From contig JAHDLA010000004.1 of assembly GCA_018436705.1 (NCBI GenBank), positions 310,001-374,000 on the forward strand: 64,000 bases of DNA, in the 5' to 3' direction. The position numbers and the translations under genes are program-made. The notes below the pieces were generated by a model. It was not told the DNA's origin. It saw only the letters and a list, made by a program, of their open reading frames with translations, and made no database searches. This document shows, one piece after another, positions 55,446 through 62,677 of the stretch (position 1 is its first letter; every line of letters begins with the position of its first letter). The stretch is from Sedimentibacter sp. (GTDB lineage: Bacteria; Bacillota; Clostridia; Tissierellales; Sedimentibacteraceae).

Positions 55446-56615
55446 TTGATTTTTGGCGTATTGAAAGACATAAAACAGGGAGAATGCAGAGTAATAGCCA
55501 CGCCATCAGAGGTTGCGACTATAGTTGAAGACGGACATAAAGTGCTTGTGCAGAGAAACGCAGGTACAGGAGCAGGTTTTTGTGATGAGGAATATGAAGA
55601 TGTAGGAGCTGAAATGGTTGATACCATGGAGGAAATATACCAAAAATCCGATTTGGTTGCAAAGGTTAAAGAAATAGAACCGATGGAATATGGACTTTTG
55701 AAAGAAAATCAAGTAATATTTACTTGCATACATCCTGCAGCCCACAAAGAAGAGGTTCAGGCATTGCTTGATAAAAAAGTTATCTCGTTTACGGCAGAGG
55801 ATTCTCACAGATATGGCTCTCCTAATTGCGAAGCCGCCGGAAAACAAGGAGCGCTTATGGGGCTCGAATCGCTTTTATCTATTAACGGAGGTAAAGGTAA
55901 ATTTGTAAGCGGACTTGCCGGAGCTCCTGGTATAAAGGTACTGATACTTGGAGGCGGTATAGTAGGAAAAAATTCGCTTCAGGTTCTTCAATCTCTTGGA
56001 GCATGGGTAACAGTTATGGATGTAAATATTGCAACCCTTCGTGAAATAGGTAAAATGTACAGCGAAAAGGTAAATACTCAGATATCAACAAAGTACAATA
56101 TTAAAAAGCTCCTGCCTGATATGGACCTTGTTATTAACTGCGTTAAATGGCCAAAAGGCAGCAAGGAATTTTTAATTGACAGAGAAATGGTAAAATCTAT
56201 GCAGAAAGGTTCGGTTATTGTAGATATAAGTAATGACTATGGAGTGATAGAAACCTTTAGAGAAACGACTCACGAAAATCCAAGATATATCGAAGAGGGA
56301 GTAGTACATTATTGTGTAAGTAATATTCCGGGAGCCATTGCAAACTCTACCTCAGTTGCTTATGCTGCTTCAGTGCTTCCCCATATCAGAAGCATACTGA
56401 ATAATGGAATAGAAAAGGCCTGTATCAATGATGGATTTCTTAGAAGAAGCATGACTACTTATAAAGGATACCTTACTCATGAGGAAACCAGCGCTCTGCA
56501 AAACAGACCGTGGATATCTCCGGAGGAAGTACTTAACATTTCAAATGAAAAACTTGATCCGGCACCGCCGGCTACAATTACAAGATCAAATAATAAATTG
56601 AGTATAGGAGGTTAA
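55446..56615 (+). CDS. Alanine dehydrogenase-like amino acid dehydrogenase
   Basis: A 389-residue NAD(P)-dependent dehydrogenase of the alanine dehydrogenase/PNT family. It shows FGVLKDIKQGECRVIATP (substrate arginine), LVAKVKEIEP (lysine), FTCIHPAAHKEE (histidine), VLILGGGIVGKNSLQVL (dinucleotide loop), SVIVDISNDYGVIE (aspartate) and HYCVSNIPGAIANSTSV. The catalytic residues of Ald are all kept, but surrounding sequence differs (NSTS in place of RTST), so another amino acid is possible. A TTG at 55446 with AGGAGG upstream is the start. It is transcribed from the sigma-54 promoter with the antiporter gene. Confidence 0.8.
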   Translation: MIFGVLKDIKQGECRVIATPSEVATIVEDGHKVLVQRNAGTGAGFCDEEYEDVGAEMVDTMEEIYQKSDLVAKVKEIEPMEYGLLKENQVIFTCIHPAAHKEEVQALLDKKVISFTAEDSHRYGSPNCEAAGKQGALMGLESLLSINGGKGKFVSGLAGAPGIKVLILGGGIVGKNSLQVLQSLGAWVTVMDVNIATLREIGKMYSEKVNTQISTKYNIKKLLPDMDLVINCVKWPKGSKEFLIDREMVKSMQKGSVIVDISNDYGVIETFRETTHENPRYIEEGVVHYCVSNIPGAIANSTSVAYAASVLPHIRSILNNGIEKACINDGFLRRSMTTYKGYLTHEETSALQNRPWISPEEVLNISNEKLDPAPPATITRSNNKLSIGG

Positions 56616-56622
56616 TGTAAAT

Positions 56623-58032
56623 ATGGAAGAAGTAGTAAACATGGGAATAATATCAATTGTACCCTCGCTTTTGGCAATAGTATTGTCATTCGCAACAAGA
56701 AACACAGTCGTTTCATTGGCATTTGCATGTATTGTAGGAGTATTGCTTGCAGGCCAGGGGCTTATGGGTTTTCCAACTCTGCTCAAAACAAGTTTAGGAA
56801 CAACCAGTTTTTCGTGGGTTATGCTCTTAAATACATTTATAGCCATATTGGTTGCATTTTTCAGAAAAACAGGTGCTATTCAAGGATTTTCACAGTATAT
56901 TCAGAATAAAAATTTAAGCAGAAAATCTATTCAGCTTGTTGCGTGGATATTAGGTGTCTTCGTATATTTCAGCGATTCTTTCAGTCCTTTATTTGTAGGT
57001 ACTACCATGAGAAACATTTCCGACAAGGCAAAAATATCCAGAGAAAAGCTGTCTTATATTGCCGATTCCGGAGCAGCTCCCGTAAGTGTACTTGTTCCTA
57101 TAACAGGATGGGCTGCCTACTTGAGCGGGCTGGCAATCGGCATTGGAGCAATTGCTACTCAGGAGGATGCCATGGAACTGTTCATCGGTGCCATGCCGTT
57201 TAACTTTTATGCACTGATAACAATAGCATTTGTAGGGCTAATTTCCTCAGGTATAATTAAAGATTTCGGTCCTATGAAAAAGGCTGAAGAAAGGGCAATT
57301 AATGAAGGAAAAGTCTTAAGAGACGGCGCCAATCCGCTAATTGGAAGAGAACTTACAGAAATGGAACCCTATGAAGGTATAAAGGAAAGAGTATTTCTGA
57401 ATTTTATACTTCCTGTTGTAATGATTATGGCAATTGCCATAGGTACCTATATAAAATTGAAATCTGCCAAAACAATGGAAGCATTTCTGTTTGTAATGAT
57501 ATTTATGGGAATAAGCATGTTTATTCAGGGTGTTCCGTTCAATGTCATCATGGGTACTGTTACAGATGGAGTAAAGGGTGCTGTCCCAGCCATAATTATA
57601 CTGGCTTTGGCATATTCCATCAATGCTCTCAGCAAGACAATGGGAACCGCAAACTATATAATTTCTGTCAGTGAAGGATTCTTAAGTCCTCAGCTTCTTC
57701 CCTGCATCATATTTTTAATTGCGTCTATTATGGCATTTGCAACGGGAAGTTCCTGGGGAACATTTGCAATATGTATGCCTATCGCCCTTCCTTTGGCATT
57801 TAACTTTACTGGAGGAGAAGTAACAGTATTAGTCATGTCATGTTTCGCAGCTGTAGCAGGAGGAGGAGTTTTCGGCGATCACTGTTCGCCTCTTTCCGAT
57901 ACTACCATACTCGCATCTACAGGAGCTGCTGCAGATCATATCGACCATGTTAAAACGCAGTTGCCATATGCCCTTATATGCGGCAGTATTGCCATAATCG
58001 CCTACTTAATAATAGGATTCACAAGTATATAA
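56623..58032 (+). CDS. NhaC-family Na+/H+ antiporter
   Basis: An integral membrane protein of 469 residues with about eleven helices. VYFSDSFSPLFVGTTMRNIS, ADSGAAPVSVLVPITGWAAY, FATGSSWGTFAICMPIALPL and GDHCSPLSDTTILASTGA are the NhaC/YheL family motifs. Some members exchange amino acids rather than protons. It follows the dehydrogenase gene by seven bases under the same sigma-54 promoter, which suggests that it serves the catabolism of one amino acid. AGGAGG precedes the ATG with an 11-base spacing. Confidence 0.9.
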   Translation: MEEVVNMGIISIVPSLLAIVLSFATRNTVVSLAFACIVGVLLAGQGLMGFPTLLKTSLGTTSFSWVMLLNTFIAILVAFFRKTGAIQGFSQYIQNKNLSRKSIQLVAWILGVFVYFSDSFSPLFVGTTMRNISDKAKISREKLSYIADSGAAPVSVLVPITGWAAYLSGLAIGIGAIATQEDAMELFIGAMPFNFYALITIAFVGLISSGIIKDFGPMKKAEERAINEGKVLRDGANPLIGRELTEMEPYEGIKERVFLNFILPVVMIMAIAIGTYIKLKSAKTMEAFLFVMIFMGISMFIQGVPFNVIMGTVTDGVKGAVPAIIILALAYSINALSKTMGTANYIISVSEGFLSPQLLPCIIFLIASIMAFATGSSWGTFAICMPIALPLAFNFTGGEVTVLVMSCFAAVAGGGVFGDHCSPLSDTTILASTGAAADHIDHVKTQLPYALICGSIAIIAYLIIGFTSI

Positions 58033-58061
58033 TGTCAGGTTTTTTCATAAAACAAATATTA

Positions 58062-58094
58062 ACAAAACCCGGAAGCACCGTTTCCGGGTTTTGT
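58062..58094. terminator. Bidirectional intrinsic terminator
   Basis: ACAAAACCCGGAA and TTCCGGGTTTTGT form a 13-base perfect stem with a seven-base loop between the convergent antiporter and radical SAM genes. Confidence 0.85.
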
Positions 58095-58111
58095 ATGTAA
58101 CTAGTTATATT

Positions 58112-59056
58112 TTAATTTTTCCCTGTAGCACCTGATATAGCCCTGCATACTTCGCAAGGTGAATAATAATCTGAAACATCAATGGCAACACCGTTATTTT
58201 TTGCGACCCTAATCATACCGGATATGCCGCGTTCCAGCAATGCCTTTGTATACATATTTTTATATGGATTATATTCACGAATTATCTCTAGGATACTGCT
58301 GTCCATAATATTACCGATAGGAAAACTGCAGGCAAAGACATCTCCTGTGCAATCAACCGCCAGTTCATTTACCATATCGAGACGTGTGGTATACAGCTCG
58401 TCTCCGCATTTAAAATTCATATTCAGCGGCTTCTTATCAAAGTATTCCGAAAGATACTTTACAGCATTCCCTGACGGAAACATGCTATCTCCATCATTTC
58501 TTTCAATATGAAGCTCATCAAAAAATGCAAGGCATTCCTTTGTCCTAGTATTATAAATATTATCATCTGACTTATCTTTTACCCATGTCGGCTGCAATCT
58601 TAATCTTCCACCATAATTTTCACACAATGCCCGCGCAAAACAGTACACCAGTTTTAGCGGAAGAAATTCAGCGTGGAAGCAGTCTACAGACAATAAAATA
58701 TCATTGACACCAGAATCATTTAATTTTTTTGCAACTTCAACAATACGTTCTTCATTTTTTGAAAAACATCCGTTTGTAATGAGCTGTCGGTTAGGTATAT
58801 TATATTCACTAGCTTTTTTATGAATAGCGCATACAATTTCAGGATACAATAACGCCTCTCCTCCAAATGTCATTACTGACTTAACATTATAACAAGACGC
58901 AATATCCTTCAATGCTTCTACTGCTTTATCTTCATCAATTTTTTTGTTCCCAGGCAAATCTCCCTGCGAACAATGTCTGCATTTTCCAGTGCAGGCGTTT
59001 GTAATTGTAAATTCAAGTCTTTCAATCGTTTTTATATATTTATTATAACAATGCAT
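58112..59056 (-). CDS. Radical SAM protein with C-terminal cysteine cluster
   Basis: A 314-residue radical SAM enzyme. The SAM-cluster motif is ACTGKCRHCS, followed by VMTFGGEALLYPEI (GGE) and ILLSVDCFHAEF. Further cysteines lie in NFKCGDEL, AVDCTGDVFACSFPIG and YYSPCEVCRAIS, a SPASM/twitch-like auxiliary cluster. Such enzymes modify peptides or small molecules. No obvious precursor peptide gene follows it. The leader upstream holds a short open frame and a hairpin. AAGGAG precedes the ATG. The substrate is unknown. Confidence 0.88.
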   Translation of the reverse strand: MHCYNKYIKTIERLEFTITNACTGKCRHCSQGDLPGNKKIDEDKAVEALKDIASCYNVKSVMTFGGEALLYPEIVCAIHKKASEYNIPNRQLITNGCFSKNEERIVEVAKKLNDSGVNDILLSVDCFHAEFLPLKLVYCFARALCENYGGRLRLQPTWVKDKSDDNIYNTRTKECLAFFDELHIERNDGDSMFPSGNAVKYLSEYFDKKPLNMNFKCGDELYTTRLDMVNELAVDCTGDVFACSFPIGNIMDSSILEIIREYNPYKNMYTKALLERGISGMIRVAKNNGVAIDVSDYYSPCEVCRAISGATGKN

Positions 59057-59110
59057 ACTGTGCTCCTTTTAATTAATTTGACGGTGTAATCAATCTTTAA
59101 AATCAAACTA

Positions 59111-59229
59111 ACTCAGTACAGCTGCAACTGCCAACATGTTTTATAGCTTAATTAACCTCAATACAATCTGCCGGCAGACTATTTCGACTGTACTGAGTAT
59201 TTATCTCGTTTATCGCTCAAAAACTTCAC
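59111..59229 (-). promoter_or_regulatory. Structured leader with short open frame upstream of the radical SAM gene
   Basis: In the minus-strand transcript GGGGTG is followed by a short frame from a TTG at 59220 (or GTG at 59229) to TAG at 59179-59181, giving MSDKRDKYSVQSK. The codons TAC TCA GTA CAG inside it form the 5-prime arm of an 11-base perfect stem with 59111-59121. A 12-base palindrome TCTGCCGGCAGA (59167-59178) lies within. The structure could be a leader-peptide attenuator or a regulatory RNA. It ends about 55 bases before the radical SAM start. Confidence 0.5.
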
Positions 59230-59312
59230 CCCTTTAAAAAATTTAATATGTACTTCATAAGCTTATATTATATATTTTCAATGCTTTATGTTACGTCATA
59301 ATTATCAATATC

Positions 59313-59777
59313 TCACTTAATCAATTGAATAAATTCCCCATAGCCCTCCTTTTCCATTTGGGACAATGGTATAAATTTCAGCGCAGCACTGTTAACACAA
59401 TATCTTAATCCTCCGTCTTCAATTGGTCCGTCATTAAATACATGACCCAGGTGCGAGTCACTGTTCCTACTTCTAACCTCAGTCCTCTCCATTCCAAAAC
59501 TCCTGTCTCTTTTATAGACGATCAGTTCCTTGTCTATTGGCTTTGTAAAGCTGGGCCAGCCGCACCCTGACTCAAATTTGTCTGCGGATATAAAAAGAGG
59601 TATTCCCGTCACAACATCTACATAAATCCCCTTGTCCATATTGTTCCAATATTCGTTGTCAAATGGAGGCTCAGTGTAGTTTTTTTGCGTTACATTATAC
59701 TGGTCATCTGTCAGTTTTTGCCTTATTTCCTCATTAGAAGGCTTCTTATATTTCCCCAATTCAATTTTCTTGTCCAT
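59313..59777 (-). CDS. msrB: Peptide-methionine (R)-S-oxide reductase MsrB
   Basis: Reduces the R form of methionine sulfoxide in proteins; 154 residues. [30 protein letters not shown] and [14 protein letters not shown] (catalytic cysteine) are diagnostic. The paired zinc cysteines of some MsrB are absent, so this is the zinc-free form. GGGAG precedes the ATG. No msrA gene is beside it in the window. Confidence 0.95.
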   Translation of the reverse strand: MDKKIELGKYKKPSNEEIRQKLTDDQYNVTQKNYTEPPFDNEYWNNMDKGIYVDVVTGIPLFISADKFESGCGWPSFTKPIDKELIVYKRDRSFGMERTEVRSRNSDSHLGHVFNDGPIEDGGLRYCVNSAALKFIPLSQMEKEGYGEFIQLIK

Positions 59778-59804
59778 GCTTCTCCCTTCGTATTGTGCAT
59801 ATTA

Positions 59805-60518
59805 TTATTCCAGGTTGACAATCCACGCATCTCTTATGTAATCGTCCACAATTTTTTTTGATAAGTTAAACCAACTTTTACACTCATCCAATAAAATTGA
59901 ATCCCCGGTCACTATTCTTCCCATTTTTGATAAAACTGCGTCAACATTTGGTATAAGCTCTATATCAACAGGCATATTCCACGATTCAGAACACTCCGCA
60001 ATCCTGCTTTTAAGCCTCCCTGAATTTGACACAGGCGAATCCAGATAAAATTTAACCTCAGGCACCTCAAGTTCATTCAACTCCCGGCCTATGAGCTCTA
60101 AAGCCTTCTCCGTCTTGTCGATTACCTTGTATGTTCCTCTCAATCCTGCCAAATCTCTGAGCACTCCGTCTCTACCGAGAAGTACAACGCTTCCAGACAG
60201 TGCAACCTCTAATGTTATAATTAGGTTAAACCCGTCAATAAATAAGCAGCCATCCCTTGCTTGACGCCAAGGAAGCATTGAGGACTTTCTCATTTCATAC
60301 TGAGCTCTTGTTGAAGTAGTTCTTTGAAGAGCTGTTCTCGCCCTTGCTGTAAGGAGATAGTGATTTCCTATCAACCCTATAACCGGCTTTATTTTATAAC
60401 CTCTTTCCAAAAGCCACTGAACTTCTTCCTGAGCAGTTCTAAGCTTTTCAACATTTTCTTCCGAAAAGCTCTTAACATCCTCAGGATCAAATCCTCTTCT
60501 TTTTATTTTAGAAGTCAA
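59805..60518 (-). CDS. DUF434 domain-containing protein
   Basis: A 237-residue conserved protein with LRTAQEEVQWLLERGYKIK at the start and HYLLTARARTALQRTTST, then DGCLFIDGFNLIITLEVAL and GSVVLLGRDGVLRDLAGLRG. It ends with VDIELIPNVDAVLSKMG and VVDDYIRDAWIVNLE. The first part is DUF434 and the rest its usual partner domain (DUF5616); the DGFN and aspartate-rich blocks look like a PIN/NYN-type nuclease fold, but this is only a suggestion. The start is a TTG with AGGGG six bases upstream. Confidence 0.8.
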   Translation of the reverse strand: MTSKIKRRGFDPEDVKSFSEENVEKLRTAQEEVQWLLERGYKIKPVIGLIGNHYLLTARARTALQRTTSTRAQYEMRKSSMLPWRQARDGCLFIDGFNLIITLEVALSGSVVLLGRDGVLRDLAGLRGTYKVIDKTEKALELIGRELNELEVPEVKFYLDSPVSNSGRLKSRIAECSESWNMPVDIELIPNVDAVLSKMGRIVTGDSILLDECKSWFNLSKKIVDDYIRDAWIVNLE

Positions 60519-60605
60519 TATAATCCCCTGCTTTCATTATTATAGATGCATCTCGACATCATATATTAAACTATTATACCCAATAATATTTGCCATATAT
60601 ACATG

Positions 60606-61130
60606 CTAAGCTGCGGGCAATTTTTTAAATCTATTACAAAAAATTTCTGTCTCTCTTCTGTTTTTTAATATAACAACCTTTTGCCCGTACTTGTTAATAG
60701 TATCGGCATATTGCTTTTTCTTTGCCTTTGACCTACCATCATGCAAAATCCATTTTATAAACTCAAAGTCAAGCTTTTCGTCACATCCTTCGGCCATGCT
60801 TTCCCGAGCTTTTCCCTTGTATTTCATGTATCTGATAAATGCCTGAAACAAACATGTGATTCTTGAGAAATTCATATAAACAATCATATCTGACTCTTCC
60901 ATTCTCCGCTCTCTTAATAGCTTCGTATAATTTCCATCAACAATCCAGCTATTATTGCTGTCCAAAAAATCCTTAACCAATTTAACGGCAGCTTCTTCGT
61001 CTCGTTCCTTCCATCCAGCCTCAAACTGGATAGTATCCATATACAGAACAGGGCTTCTGTATACTTCACCCAAAAAACCTGCTAAAGTTGATTTGCCAGA
61101 TCCGCTGTATCCGATAATCGCAATTTTCAT
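60606..61130 (-). CDS. P-loop kinase-like protein (topology modulation/FlaR type)
   Basis: A 174-residue nucleoside/adenylate-kinase-like protein. It begins KIAIIGYSGSGKSTLAGFLG (Walker A), then VLYMDTIQFEAGW, SWIVDGNYTKLLRERRMEES and MIVYMNFSRITCLFQAFIRY. This is the family often labelled DNA topology modulation protein, whose real reaction is not established. The ATG at 61130, with GAGGGAG upstream, is chosen instead of a start 51 codons earlier that lacks one and would overlap fmt. Confidence 0.8.
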   Translation of the reverse strand: MKIAIIGYSGSGKSTLAGFLGEVYRSPVLYMDTIQFEAGWKERDEEAAVKLVKDFLDSNNSWIVDGNYTKLLRERRMEESDMIVYMNFSRITCLFQAFIRYMKYKGKARESMAEGCDEKLDFEFIKWILHDGRSKAKKKQYADTINKYGQKVVILKNRRETEIFCNRFKKLPAA

Positions 61131-61279
61131 ATTTGCTCCCTCAAAACGAATTTCTTTACTATATTGTATCATATTTTTATGCAATATCCCATCAATTTGT
61201 AAAGAACAACAAGTATAAGACTCATTATAAAAAACAGAGAATAAATGAATACATCTACTCTCCGTTTGCATTACAATAT

Positions 61280-62206
61280 TCAATTCAGAACAACATGCTC
61301 TGGAAATTTATTTCCTCTCAAGTATGCGTCGGTTTTCATTTTCTTCTTTCCGGGCATCTGTATTTCTTTCAATATTACAACCCCGTCGGCAGTAGCTACA
61401 TATATGCCTTCACTTTCAGCCTTTATCACATATCCCGGTTCATGATTTGATTTTTCTTGGATATATTTTGTTTCATATACCTTTACCTTCTTTTCTTCCA
61501 TCGTAAAATATGCGGCAGGCCATGGGGACAGTCCTCTTACAAGATCGTGAATATTCTTTGCGCCTGAATTCCAGTTTATCCTGCGGTTTTCGTTGTTAAA
61601 CATAGGCGCGTAATCAGAAAGTGAATCGTCCTGCTTTTCAGGAATTATTTCATTTTTTTCCAGTTTATCTATTGTTTCAATTAAAAGTTCCGCTCCCTTA
61701 TGCATCAAAATATCATGAAGAGCACCCACATTCATATCTTCATCTACGTGAGTTTCCGCTTTTAACAGCATATCTCCTGTATCAAGCCCAACATCCATTT
61801 TCATGGTGGTTACCCCTGTCTTTGTTTCTCCGTTGATTATAGCCCAATTTAGGGGAGCAGCACCTCTTAGTTTCGGCAGCAGAGAAGCATGAACGTTGAT
61901 GCATCCGTACTTAGGAAGCTCCAATATCTCCCTGCTTAGTATCTGTCCGTACGCAACAACTACAATTGCATCCGGATTATGTGATTTAAGTATTTCAATA
62001 TTTTCTTTATCTTTGATTTTATTGGGCTGAAAAACAGCTAAGCCTAACTTTTCAGCTTCTTCCTTAACTTCGGATTTTTTTAGTTTTTTCCCTCTGCCAT
62101 ATGGCTTATCAGGCTGAGTCACAACCAAAGCTACCTCATGCTTTTCATGAAGCAATTTTAGCGTCGGAACAGCAAATTCCGGAGTTCCCATAAAAATTAT
62201 TTTCAT
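61280..62206 (-). CDS. fmt: Methionyl-tRNA formyltransferase
   Basis: Formylates initiator methionyl-tRNA; 308 residues. It has FMGTPEFAVPTLKLL, the folate/catalytic region CINVHASLLPKLRGAAPLNW and MKMDVGLDTGDML. The C-terminal OB-like tRNA-binding part ends normally. AGGTGG precedes the ATG, 12 bases after def. It is the downstream end of the priA-def-fmt group at the right edge of the window. Confidence 0.97.
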   Translation of the reverse strand: MKIIFMGTPEFAVPTLKLLHEKHEVALVVTQPDKPYGRGKKLKKSEVKEEAEKLGLAVFQPNKIKDKENIEILKSHNPDAIVVVAYGQILSREILELPKYGCINVHASLLPKLRGAAPLNWAIINGETKTGVTTMKMDVGLDTGDMLLKAETHVDEDMNVGALHDILMHKGAELLIETIDKLEKNEIIPEKQDDSLSDYAPMFNNENRRINWNSGAKNIHDLVRGLSPWPAAYFTMEEKKVKVYETKYIQEKSNHEPGYVIKAESEGIYVATADGVVILKEIQMPGKKKMKTDAYLRGNKFPEHVVLN

Positions 62207-62218
62207 CTTACCACCTAT

Positions 62219-62662
62219 TTATTTTTTTACTCTGTCTATAAATAATATTCCATCCAAGTGATCAACCTCATGGCATATTGCCCTTGCCAGAATACCCTCT
62301 GCTTTCAATGTAACCGGTTTTCCGCTATCATCTGTATATTCAACTGTTACATTCATAGGTCTGTTCACATTGCCCTTCTTTTCAGGCACACTGAGACATC
62401 CTTCTTGCCCAAGCTGCTCTCCAGATTTTTTTATTATCTTTGGATTAACCATTTTATACACATTGCCGTCATCTACATCTATTACAACAGCGCGCTTCAA
62501 AATTCCAACCTGAGGTGCTGCAAGCCCTACTCCGTCATTTTCATACATTGTTTCCAGCATGTCATCGAGAAGTGTCTTTATTCTGTCATCAACTGCACCT
62601 ATCTCCTTGCTTTTCTTTCTTAATATTTCATCGCCTTCATATCTTAAATTCCTTAATGCCAT
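62219..62662 (-). CDS. def: Peptide deformylase
   Basis: Removes the formyl group from nascent proteins; 147 residues. The three motifs are GVGLAAPQVG, EGCLSVP and ICHEVDHLDG with the metal-binding histidines and glutamate. The short C terminus and this length fit the type 1B/clostridial group. AGGAGG precedes the ATG. It lies 15 bases after priA and 12 before fmt. Confidence 0.97.
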   Translation of the reverse strand: MALRNLRYEGDEILRKKSKEIGAVDDRIKTLLDDMLETMYENDGVGLAAPQVGILKRAVVIDVDDGNVYKMVNPKIIKKSGEQLGQEGCLSVPEKKGNVNRPMNVTVEYTDDSGKPVTLKAEGILARAICHEVDHLDGILFIDRVKK

Positions 62663-62677
62663 AAATCCTCCTAGTAT

